Positions 1-5,358 of a stretch of DNA of 7,995 bases are shown here, one piece after another. Position 1 is the stretch's first letter, and every line of letters begins with the position of its first letter. The notes under the pieces are model-generated. The model did no database searches and was not told where the DNA came from. It worked only from the letters and a program-made list of their open reading frames with translations. Origin of the DNA: Acidimicrobiaceae bacterium (GTDB lineage Bacteria; Actinomycetota; Acidimicrobiia; Acidimicrobiales; Bog-793); assembly GCA_025463965.1 (NCBI GenBank), contig JAODBN010000221.1, forward strand, positions 1 through 7,995, written 5' to 3'. Made by a program: the position numbers and the translations under genes.

Positions 1-1
1 G

Positions 2-499
2 TCGGAGTGGAACGTGGAGGAAAACCGCACGTGGCTCGGGCCCGAGCTCTTGTCCCAGCTGCCCGAGGGAACCGTGCCCGACGCCTTCGTGATGGGAGTC
101 GGAACCGGCGGGACGCTCGTCGGCGTCGGCCAGGCCCTGCGCGCCGCGAACCCGAACGTCCTCATCGTCGCGCTCGAGCCCAGCGAGTCGTGCACGATCC
201 AGTGTGGGGACCGCTGCCTGCACCGTATCGAAGGCATCGCGGATGGGTTCGTCCCTGGGATCTACCAACGAAACCGCTCGCTCGTCGATCTCGTGATCGA
301 CGTCCACAGCGACGAGGCACTCCTCGAGATGCGTCGGCTGGCCCGCCGGCACGGCTTGCTCGTCGGTCCGAGCTCGGGGGCGAACGTCGCCGCCGCGCGT
401 CGCCTGCGCGAGCAACGGCCGGAGCTCACGAGTGTGGTGACCATCTGCTGCGACGAGGGCGAGAAGTACCTGAGCGAGCACTTCATGACCGAAGGATGA
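2..499 (+). CDS. PLP-dependent cysteine synthase-family enzyme (C-terminal part, cut by left edge)
   Basis: The reading frame is open from the first complete codon, so the N-terminal half, including the PLP-binding lysine, lies outside the window. About 165 residues are visible of a family that usually has 300-330. What is seen: the PLP-phosphate-binding loop GVGTGGT (near 101-121), the PSES segment, the GIADGFVP stretch corresponding to GIGAGFIP of O-acetylserine sulfhydrylases, the PSSGAN segment that in relatives carries the serine contacting the PLP ring nitrogen, and a terminal DEGEKYLS motif (near 452-475). The family makes cysteine in the cytoplasm by beta-replacement of an activated serine with sulfide; cystathionine beta-synthase is a close relative. 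CysK, CysM and CBS-like members cannot be told apart from this half. Unusual are three cysteines spaced CX3CX3C (codons at 191, 203 and 215) and a CC pair at 446-451. The next gene starts 143 bases on, so it is probably transcribed separately. Confidence 0.87.
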   Translation, partial: SEWNVEENRTWLGPELLSQLPEGTVPDAFVMGVGTGGTLVGVGQALRAANPNVLIVALEPSESCTIQCGDRCLHRIEGIADGFVPGIYQRNRSLVDLVIDVHSDEALLEMRRLARRHGLLVGPSSGANVAAARRLREQRPELTSVVTICCDEGEKYLSEHFMTEG

Positions 500-526
500 C
501 CTGAGAGCGGCGCCCCTAGGAAGACA

Positions 527-542
527 GCCGAGCGAGCTCGGC
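527..542 (+). terminator. Terminator-like hairpin after the cysteine synthase gene
   Basis: GCCGAG (527-532) pairs perfectly with CTCGGC (537-542) across a CGAG loop, 28 bases after the stop codon. No T-run follows, so this would be a U-less terminator of the kind proposed for high-GC actinobacteria, or only an mRNA 3' end structure. A second 6-bp inverted repeat, CCGACG/CGTCGG, lies at 557-575. Both are seen in the sequence; the function is inferred. Confidence 0.35.
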
Positions 543-606
543 CGCGAAGCAACGTCCCGACGACGCGCACGTCGGCCAACGTAGCGGGAAGCATCTACTG
601 GCCCGG

Positions 607-636
607 CAATCCTTTTAGGCCCCGCGACCGTACAAT
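607..636 (+). promoter_or_regulatory. Putative promoter of the sigma/anti-sigma operon (leaderless start)
   Basis: A good -10 hexamer, TACAAT, lies at 631-636. Counting its last base as -7 puts +1 exactly on the A of the ATG at 643, which predicts a leaderless mRNA, and no Shine-Dalgarno sequence is present. Upstream, CAATCC (607-612) differs by one base from the CCATCC -35 described for mycobacterial SigK. The spacing to TACAAT is 18 bases and the -10 is not SigK's CCGAAT, so autoregulation is only a possibility. Confidence 0.45.
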
Positions 637-642
637 TTCGTG

Positions 643-1215
643 ATGATCCCTGACGCCAGCCAGGACGCTACGCCCGATGAGGCGCTGCTCGCCGCCATGG
701 CGCTTGGCGACGAGACAGCAGGACTCGCCTTTGTCCGACGCTATCAACGACGCGTCTACGGCCTTGCCCTTTCGGTTCTCAATGACGCGACGGCCGCCGA
801 GGACGTGGCTCAAGAGGCATTCCTTCGCGCCTGGAAGCACGCCTCGGTCTTCGACCACCGTCGCGGGGCCGTTGCCACGTGGCTCCTTACCATCACCCGC
901 AACCTCGCAATCGACGCGGTCCGAGCCCGGCGGTCGGTTCCCGTCGGTCCGGACGACCTCGTGTGGATGCGCCTCGCCAGCGGCGAGCGCTCCGTGGAGG
1001 AGTCCGTCGTCGTTGCAGACTCCACTGACCGCCTTCACGTCGCCCTCGCCGAGCTGCCTGCAGAGCAGCGGCGGGCGGTGGCGCTGGCAGGGATCTACGG
1101 CAGGACCGCTGCAGAGGTGGCCGCCCACGAGCAGATCCCCCTCGGCACCGCGAAGACGAGGATCCGGGCAGGGATCACCAAACTGCGGGCCGCGCTTGCG
1201 ATGGAGGCGTCATGA
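643..1215 (+). CDS. ECF RNA polymerase sigma factor, SigK-like
   Basis: Protein of 190 residues (191 if the GTG at 640 is used), the usual size of an extracytoplasmic-function sigma factor. Region 2 spans about residues 30-97 and contains the typical DATAAEDVAQEAFLRAW helix and the TWLLTITRNLAIDAVRARR segment, which in the family melt and read the -10 element. Region 4 spans about residues 133-187, with LPAEQRRAVAL and the helix-turn-helix ending in LGTAKTRIRAGITKLR, which reads the -35. Regions 1.1 and 3 are absent, as expected. The ATG at 643 is preferred because it sits exactly where a leaderless transcript from TACAAT (631-636) would begin. The stop codon overlaps the start of the anti-sigma gene (ATGA), so the pair is co-translated. 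The anti-sigma neighbour suggests a sigma factor held inactive until an envelope signal arrives. The assignment to the SigK group rests on the RskA-like partner and is inference. Confidence 0.93.
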   Translation: MIPDASQDATPDEALLAAMALGDETAGLAFVRRYQRRVYGLALSVLNDATAAEDVAQEAFLRAWKHASVFDHRRGAVATWLLTITRNLAIDAVRARRSVPVGPDDLVWMRLASGERSVEESVVVADSTDRLHVALAELPAEQRRAVALAGIYGRTAAEVAAHEQIPLGTAKTRIRAGITKLRAALAMEAS

Positions 1216-1949
1216 CCAACCATGAGATGGATACCTGCGCTGAAGTCTCGGCGGAGCTCGCCGAGCTTGCCCTCGGGGTGCTCACGGGGCGTGAGCGTTC
1301 GATCGTCGTCGAGCACGTCGAGAACTGCGATGACTGCCGGGCCGAGCTCGAGCACCTGACGGGCGTCGCGGACGCCCTGCTCATGGTGGCCCCCCAGGCG
1401 GAGCCGCCGCTCGGCTTCGAGCTCCGGGTCGCCGAGCGGGTCCGCACGGGCCTTCCGACCGTGACGGGCCGCCAGCCCAGCGAGGCCACGCCGATCCGCC
1501 GGCGGATCGGCGCTGCGTCGAGATGGCGGAAGGCGAGCGGCCCGCAGCGGCGCAACACGCTGCTCGCCGCGGCTGCCCTCGTGGTCGCCTTGGCGCTCGG
1601 TGGCGTGGGACTGGTCAATTCGCTCGGCTCCGGCGGCACGCGCCCTTTGCAGGCTTCGGTGATCTCGGCCCAGCTCACCTCGGCGAGTGGAGGCAACATC
1701 GGCGAGGTGCTCCTCGCCTCAGGATCTCCTCCCATGCTCGTGATGGAGGTGAACGGCGGCCCCTGGGGCCAGCGCGTTGACTGCCAGGTCCAGTTGGCGA
1801 ACGGTCACGTGATGACCGTCGGGTCGTTCTCCTTGTCGGGCAGCGGCGAGGGGACCTGGGCGATCCCGCTCAAGGTCGGGCTGCACGAGGTGCAAAGCGC
1901 CCGCTTGGTCACCTCTAACGGCACCGTGCTCGCCAAGGCAGCGCTCTAA
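1212..1949 (+). CDS. Membrane-bound anti-sigma factor, RskA-like with zinc-binding ZAS domain
   Basis: A 245-residue single-pass membrane protein. The N-terminal cytoplasmic domain carries the anti-sigma zinc motif H35-X3-C39-X2-C42, with an additional upstream Cys9, matching zf-HC2/ZAS domains that clamp ECF sigma factors. A linker rich in Arg (about 86-114) precedes one hydrophobic helix (about 116-135). The remaining 110 residues are the exported C-terminal RskA-type domain. In the family, regulated proteolysis of this protein releases the sigma factor. Its ATG overlaps the sigma stop codon (ATGA), so expression should be stoichiometric and coupled. A perfect 24-bp palindrome at 1489-1512 lies in the linker codons. 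There is no separate ribosome binding site, consistent with termination-reinitiation. The inducing signal cannot be read from the sequence. Confidence 0.9.
   Translation: MTNHEMDTCAEVSAELAELALGVLTGRERSIVVEHVENCDDCRAELEHLTGVADALLMVAPQAEPPLGFELRVAERVRTGLPTVTGRQPSEATPIRRRIGAASRWRKASGPQRRNTLLAAAALVVALALGGVGLVNSLGSGGTRPLQASVISAQLTSASGGNIGEVLLASGSPPMLVMEVNGGPWGQRVDCQVQLANGHVMTVGSFSLSGSGEGTWAIPLKVGLHEVQSARLVTSNGTVLAKAAL
1489..1512. repeat. Perfect 24-bp palindrome inside the anti-sigma gene
   Basis: The half-site CGCCGATCCGCC is followed immediately by its exact reverse complement, with no central spacer. It lies in codons for the Pro-Ile-Arg-Arg-Arg-Ile-Gly part of the cytoplasmic linker, about 110 bases before the transmembrane helix. 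In RNA it could form a stem of about 10 bp with a tight loop; in DNA it is a symmetric site a dimeric regulator could bind. The palindrome is directly visible; any function is inference. Confidence 0.85.
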
Positions 1950-1958
1950 GGCCGTCCG

Positions 1959-1984
1959 CGCCGGGAGGGCTTGCCTTCCCGGCG
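1959..1984. terminator. Strong bidirectional hairpin between convergent genes
   Basis: CGCCGGGA (1959-1966) pairs with TCCCGGCG (1977-1984), and the stem continues inward with one G-T (G-U in RNA) and two G-C pairs, giving 11 bp closed by a CTTG loop. It sits between the stop codons of the anti-sigma gene (1949) and the kinase gene (1992) and can fold on either strand. Neither strand has a T-run after the stem. The position between convergent genes supports a shared terminator. Confidence 0.6.
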
Positions 1985-1991
1985 GCGGAAC

Positions 1992-2672
1992 TCAGTCCCG
2001 AACGCGTACGACGAGATCGGCTCGAGCTCCCGCCTCGGCGATGCGACGCGCGTTCTCCTGATCCGGGCCGAGCGCCCAAGCCCGGGCAGCCGCCGGCTCC
2101 TTTCCGAAGGCGATGTGTCGGGCGACCAGGCGTTCGAGGCGCAGGTTCTCGTCCGTCTCGACGTACCACGCCTCGTCGAGGAGCGGCCGAACCCCGACCC
2201 ACCCAGGGGCGGTGTCGAGCAAGTAGTTCCCCTCCGTCACCACGAGGCGGACTTGTGGGCCGACCGGGATCGCTCCGGCGATCGGCTCCTCGAGGTCCCG
2301 CCTGAAAGAAGGGGCGTAGACGACCTCCTCGGTCGAGCCCCGCAGCCGTTGCAGGAGGGCGACGTAGCCGAGCGCGTCGAAGGTGTCGGGAGCACCCTTT
2401 CGCTGAGCACGACCGAGCCGTTCCAGCTCGGCCTGCGCGAGATGGAAGCCGTCCATCGGAACGAGGGCAGCGAGCGGACCGAGCTCGGTCACGAGATGAG
2501 CGGCCAGGGTGGACTTGCCGGCGCCCGGCTGACCACAGATGCCGAGCACGGCTCGAGGGATTCGCTCTGACAGCTGGCGGGCCCGGAGGACGAGCTCGGA
2601 GAGCGACGGCTCCCACAGGTTCGACGGGGGGCACTCGGCCAACTCGGCCAAGGCGGGGTCGGGCGCGTTCAT
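1992..2672 (-). CDS. P-loop nucleoside/nucleotide kinase-family protein
   Basis: A 226-residue cytoplasmic kinase reading leftwards. It shows a Walker A motif GQPGAGKST (about 47-55), the PMDGFHL segment (about 72-78; Asp and His are typical of the uridine kinase/pantothenate kinase/FrcK-like group), the RKGAPDTFD segment (about 91-99), YAPSFRRDLEEP and VTEGNYLL. These mark a phosphotransferase using ATP on a small nucleoside- or sugar-like acceptor. The substrate cannot be fixed: members of this group are annotated as uridine-type kinases, fructose-transport-associated kinases or simply nucleoside/nucleotide kinases. The ATG at 2672 is preferred over an in-frame start at 2726 because the extra residues look non-conserved and would overlap the divergent gene. 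No clear ribosome binding site is seen; CAAGAT on the minus strand (2679-2684) lies at the leaderless distance but is a weak -10. It is divergent from a phosphoribosyltransferase, hinting at linked salvage reactions. Confidence 0.85.
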   Translation of the reverse strand: MNAPDPALAELAECPPSNLWEPSLSELVLRARQLSERIPRAVLGICGQPGAGKSTLAAHLVTELGPLAALVPMDGFHLAQAELERLGRAQRKGAPDTFDALGYVALLQRLRGSTEEVVYAPSFRRDLEEPIAGAIPVGPQVRLVVTEGNYLLDTAPGWVGVRPLLDEAWYVETDENLRLERLVARHIAFGKEPAAARAWALGPDQENARRIAEAGARADLVVRVRD

Positions 2673-2716
2673 GGCGAAATCTTGCCAGGGCGTCGGCGCC
2701 TCCGAAAACGGCCGCC

Positions 2717-3367
2717 TTGCGGGCAACGGGTGCCAGCGACCAGCATCTTCGGGTGGTCCAGGCCCTCCGCACCTATCGCACCCGCATCGGCAGCCAGCAG
2801 CCCGAGATCCCCGTCGTCCCGCTGTCGGACGAGCTGGCGATCGCCCTGTTCATCACGGTCGACCACGGGGTCCGGTTCATGGCACGCGCCGGACAGGACC
2901 TCGCGGAGGTGCTCCTTCCCTATCGCGTCGAGGTCGTGGTCTCCGTCGCCACGATGGGCATCCCCCTCGCTATCGAAGTGACCCGAGCGCTGGGGCTCGA
3001 CGACTACCTGATCTTGCAGAAGACGCCAAAGATCCATCTGAGCGACGCGATCGACGAGCCCGTGAAGTCCATCACGACCGGCACGGTTCAACGGTTGCTC
3101 TTCGACCGGGCCCGCACCGCCGTGGTGACGGGAAAGCGCGTGGCGCTGATCGACGACGTCGTCTCGACCGGGGCGTCGGTTCGGGCCGCGCTCGCTCTCG
3201 TGCGGAGGGTCGGAGGCGAGCCCGTCGCGATCGGGACCCTGCTCACCGAGGGTCGCTCCTGGGAGCGGGCGCTCGGCGAGGACGCCGCGCTCGTTCGCTC
3301 GCTGGGCTCGATCCCGCTCTTTCGCCGTAGCAGCGACGGAGCGCTGGTCGAGGACTGGCAGGGCTGA
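2717..3367 (+). CDS. Type I phosphoribosyltransferase (adenine PRTase-like)
   Basis: A cytoplasmic PRPP-dependent transferase of 216 residues if the TTG at 2717 is used, or 204 from the GTG at 2753. The diagnostic PRPP-binding motif VALIDDVVSTGAS is at about residues 142-154, with the acidic pair D146-D147 and the S/T-G-A-S phosphate loop. Upstream, VSVATMGIPLA (about 76-86) resembles the PPi-binding loop region, and the central YLILQKTPK segment resembles adenine/xanthine-type enzymes. The family joins a nucleobase to PRPP; some members instead act as regulators. The start is uncertain: neither candidate has a Shine-Dalgarno sequence, and CAGCAT (2741-2746) lies six bases before the GTG at 2753, where a weak leaderless -10 would sit. 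It is divergent from the kinase gene with under 85 bases between starts. A hairpin follows the stop. The base specificity cannot be read from the sequence. Confidence 0.86.
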   Translation: MRATGASDQHLRVVQALRTYRTRIGSQQPEIPVVPLSDELAIALFITVDHGVRFMARAGQDLAEVLLPYRVEVVVSVATMGIPLAIEVTRALGLDDYLILQKTPKIHLSDAIDEPVKSITTGTVQRLLFDRARTAVVTGKRVALIDDVVSTGASVRAALALVRRVGGEPVAIGTLLTEGRSWERALGEDAALVRSLGSIPLFRRSSDGALVEDWQG

Positions 3368-3376
3368 CCGGGCCTG

Positions 3377-3393
3377 CGCTCCCCCGGGGAGCG
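3377..3393 (+). terminator. Terminator-like hairpin after the phosphoribosyltransferase gene
   Basis: CGCTCCCC (3377-3384) and GGGGAGCG (3386-3393) are perfect reverse complements around a single C. In RNA this gives a stem of about 7 bp with a 3-base loop, beginning 10 bases after the stop codon. No T-run follows. A second, 12-base palindrome (CCTGCGCGCAGG) is at 3409-3420. The structure is seen; the terminator role is inferred. Confidence 0.4.
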
Positions 3394-3430
3394 GCCGCCG
3401 CGTGGGCACCTGCGCGCAGGACCGGTCCAT

Positions 3431-3436
3431 TAGGGT
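3431..3436 (+). promoter_or_regulatory. Putative -10 element (TAGGGT) of the alpha/beta hydrolase gene
   Basis: TAGGGT matches TANNNT and lies ten bases before the ATG at 3447, predicting a leader of only about four bases. No ribosome binding site is visible. This spacing is looser than at the other genes here, so support is weaker. Confidence 0.3.
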
Positions 3437-3446
3437 CCTGGGCCGG

Positions 3447-4346
3447 ATGTCGATGCCCCTGACCGGTGCCGTGCCCGACGGGGTGCTGATCGCCGTGCAC
3501 GACCTGGGAGGAACCGGGCCTGACGCCCTGGTCGGCCACGCGACGGGCTTCCCCCTTCGTACCTACGGTGCGCTCCTTGCCGAGCTCACCGCCGAGCTGC
3601 GCTGTGGGGGTCCCGACTTTCGTGGCAACGGCGGATCGAGCTGGCCTGCGAACGGTCGGGCCGACTGGACGGGGCTCGCCGCCGACCTCGAGACCGCCCG
3701 CGAGGTGCTCCGGATGGAGCGCCCGATCGGCATCGGCCATTCGAGCGGGGCCACGGCGCTCCTGCTCCTCGAGGCGTCGCGCCCGGGAACCTTCCGGGCG
3801 CTGTACTGCTACGAGCCGGCGGTGCTGCCGCCCGGAGAGGCGGGCCAGCGCATCGCTTCCGAACGGGCGGCCGGGGCGCGCCGCCGTCGGAGCTCGTTCG
3901 CCTCACGTGCCGAGGCGCGAGAGCGCTACCAGTCCTCGCCACTGGCCTCGCTCGGGGACGAGGCGCTCGACGCATACCTCGAGCACGCCTTCGAGGAGCG
4001 ACCCGACCGTTCGGTGGGGCTCCGCTTCCTGCCCGAGTGGGAGGCCCGCATCTACGAGGCGGCGCCCGCCGCATCCGCCGCGCTCGAGCCGGCCCGGGTG
4101 CGCTGCGCGGTCCACCTCGTCGCGGGTAGCGAGAGCAAGCAGGAGGGCGAAGGAGCCCGGCGCCTCGCCGGGGTCCTCCCGGCCGCCTCCTTCGAGGAGA
4201 TCGCCGGCCTCTCCCATCTCGGGCCCCTCCAGGCGCCCCAAAAGGTCGCGAGCTCGGTGCTGGCCTGGCAACGTGCGCTTCCCGACGCCGGGGCGAACCA
4301 GGCGCCGGGCGCGACGATCCGCGCCGGTGAGGCAACCCCCGCGTAG
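3447..4346 (+). CDS. Alpha/beta hydrolase-fold protein
   Basis: A 299-residue protein of the alpha/beta hydrolase superfamily, probably cytoplasmic because no signal peptide is seen. The nucleophile elbow is G97-H-S99-S-G101, following a strand-like PIGIG. Upstream lie an oxyanion-loop-like GHATGF (30-35) and DFRGNGGS (57-64), the counterpart of the DxRGHGxS motif. The likely catalytic histidine is H257 in LSHLGPL. The acid is less clear; E229 in AGSES is a candidate at the expected strand end. The region 120-200, rich in Arg, Glu and Ala, would be the lid. The superfamily covers esterases, lipases, peptidases and dehalogenases, and the substrate cannot be inferred. The ATG at 3447 is chosen over the GTG at 3402 because the hydrolase fold begins shortly after it and a TAGGGT lies just upstream; the ATG at 3453 is also possible. 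The TAG stop overlaps the putative -10 of the next gene. Confidence 0.85.
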   Translation: MSMPLTGAVPDGVLIAVHDLGGTGPDALVGHATGFPLRTYGALLAELTAELRCGGPDFRGNGGSSWPANGRADWTGLAADLETAREVLRMERPIGIGHSSGATALLLLEASRPGTFRALYCYEPAVLPPGEAGQRIASERAAGARRRRSSFASRAEARERYQSSPLASLGDEALDAYLEHAFEERPDRSVGLRFLPEWEARIYEAAPAASAALEPARVRCAVHLVAGSESKQEGEGARRLAGVLPAASFEEIAGLSHLGPLQAPQKVASSVLAWQRALPDAGANQAPGATIRAGEATPA

Positions 4347-4349
4347 CCT
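4344..4349 (+). promoter_or_regulatory. Putative -10 element (TAGCCT) overlapping a stop codon
   Basis: TAGCCT matches TANNNT and is seven bases before the GTG at 4357, so transcription would begin at or one base before the start codon. Its first three bases are the stop codon of the alpha/beta hydrolase. No ribosome binding site is visible for the downstream gene. Confidence 0.4.
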
Positions 4350-4356
4350 TTCGCAA

Positions 4357-5349
4357 GTGATCACCCAACCCTCCACCGCCGCGACGCCGAGCTCCGCGTC
4401 GCCCGCCGGCGCCGCGGCCGAGCCCGCGCTGTCGCTTCCGTCCACGCTGACGCCGTCAAAGATCGCCAAGTTCATCAGCTGCCCTCTGGCGTTCCGCTAC
4501 TCGTATCTGGAGCGGCTCCCCGAGCCTGCATCTCCCCAGCAGGTGCGCGGCACCCTCTTGCACCGGGCGCTGCAGCTGCTCTACTCGGACGGCCCCGCCG
4601 ACGCGCGCACCAGGGACCGGGCCGAGGACGCCCTCGATGCTGCCTGGTCGGAGCTGGCGAGCACCGACGAGGTCTCCGAGCTCGGCATGGACGAGCGTGG
4701 CGAGGCCGCCTTCGTGCGCGAGGCATCCGGCCTCCTCGAGCGCTACTTCGCTCTCGAGGACCCCAGCTCGGTACATCCGGTGGGCCTCGAGCTCGACTTG
4801 CGGGCGCGCCTTGGCGACATCGAGCTGCGCGGGATCATCGACCGGCTCGACCGGCTCGAGGACGGCAGCCTCGTGGTGATCGACTACAAGACCGGCCGGG
4901 CGCCGCGTGCGGACTACTCCCGCGCAAGCCTCGGCGGGGTGCACTTCTACGCCTTCCTCTGCGAGCAGGTGCTCGGGCGCCGTCCTCGCGAGGTCCGCCT
5001 GATCTACCTGCGCGACCAGGTGGTGATCGTGGAGTCCCCGACCGACCAGTCGATGCGAGGGCTACGCCAGCGAGCGCTTGGCGTGTGGCACGCAATCGAG
5101 CGCGCCTGTCGGACCGGGGACTTCCGGCCGAACCCGTCGCCGCTGTGCAAGTCCTGCGCCTTCCAGGCCCTCTGCCCGGTCGCGCCGAACAGGGCTGACG
5201 GAACTCGCCCGATGGCCGTGGCTTCGCCCACCGTGCGCGAGCGGACGGCTCCATTGCCTGCTCCGCCCTCTGGCGATGCCCGCCTCCTCGGGGCCGCGCA
5301 CGGCGAGCCGCTCGTCCTCGCGGGGGAGACCGCCTCCCCGTCCGATTAA
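4357..5349 (+). CDS. RecB/Cas4-like PD-(D/E)XK nuclease with probable Fe-S cluster
   Basis: A 330-residue single-domain nuclease of the RecB-family PD-(D/E)XK type, similar in build to stand-alone actinobacterial RecB-like proteins and to Cas4. Motifs in order: SKIAKFISCPLAFRYSY (34-50) with C42; GTLLH with H69; E145 in LELDLR; GIIDRLD with D162; and the catalytic D176-Y-K178 in VVIDYKTG. The C-terminal LCKSCAFQALCP supplies C264, C267 and C273. Together with C42 this is the four-cysteine pattern that holds a 4Fe-4S cluster in AddB and Cas4. The Gln of the usual QxxxY motif is not evident (GGVHFY, 193-198). The first 30 residues and the last 55 are low-complexity Ala/Pro/Ser-rich tails. A DNA exonuclease role in repair is inferred; no helicase domain or CRISPR genes are nearby. 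The GTG at 4357 is chosen because the upstream part of this open frame overlaps the hydrolase gene and is not protein-like. Confidence 0.87.
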   Translation: MITQPSTAATPSSASPAGAAAEPALSLPSTLTPSKIAKFISCPLAFRYSYLERLPEPASPQQVRGTLLHRALQLLYSDGPADARTRDRAEDALDAAWSELASTDEVSELGMDERGEAAFVREASGLLERYFALEDPSSVHPVGLELDLRARLGDIELRGIIDRLDRLEDGSLVVIDYKTGRAPRADYSRASLGGVHFYAFLCEQVLGRRPREVRLIYLRDQVVIVESPTDQSMRGLRQRALGVWHAIERACRTGDFRPNPSPLCKSCAFQALCPVAPNRADGTRPMAVASPTVRERTAPLPAPPSGDARLLGAAHGEPLVLAGETASPSD

Positions 5350-5352
5350 CCT
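5347..5352 (+). promoter_or_regulatory. Putative -10 element (TAACCT) overlapping a stop codon; leaderless start downstream
   Basis: TAACCT is followed by exactly six bases and then the ATG at 5359, so +1 would fall on the A of the start codon. Its TAA is the nuclease gene's stop codon. No Shine-Dalgarno sequence is present in the nine bases between the genes. Confidence 0.45.
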
Positions 5353-5358
5353 GCGGCG

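Noticed and set aside
446..475. Loss of the PLP-ring serine, because DEG replaces the SSG of LPSSGERYL
   Set aside because: The ring-nitrogen serine of this family lies in the earlier SSGA motif, which is kept here (PSSGAN). The terminal motif varies among true cysteine synthases.
500..642. A small RNA or missed gene in the 143-base gap before the sigma factor
   Set aside because: Only two short inverted repeats and the putative promoter are seen. No convincing coding frame or structured RNA could be recognised.
2633..2651. Short tandem repeat ACTCGGCCA x2
   Set aside because: It only encodes the Leu-Ala-Glu-Leu-Ala-Glu stretch at the kinase N-terminus. Two copies in high-GC sequence is unremarkable.
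2539..3330. Long + strand open frame across the kinase/phosphoribosyltransferase region
   Set aside because: The translation is Arg/Gly/Pro-rich without family motifs and overlaps two well-supported genes.
3568..4356. Long open frame continuous with the nuclease, which would make a 593-residue fusion protein
   Set aside because: The upstream part lies in another frame of the alpha/beta hydrolase gene and is Arg/Ser/Pro-rich without motifs, as expected of a high-GC shadow frame. The nuclease proper starts at the GTG at 4357.
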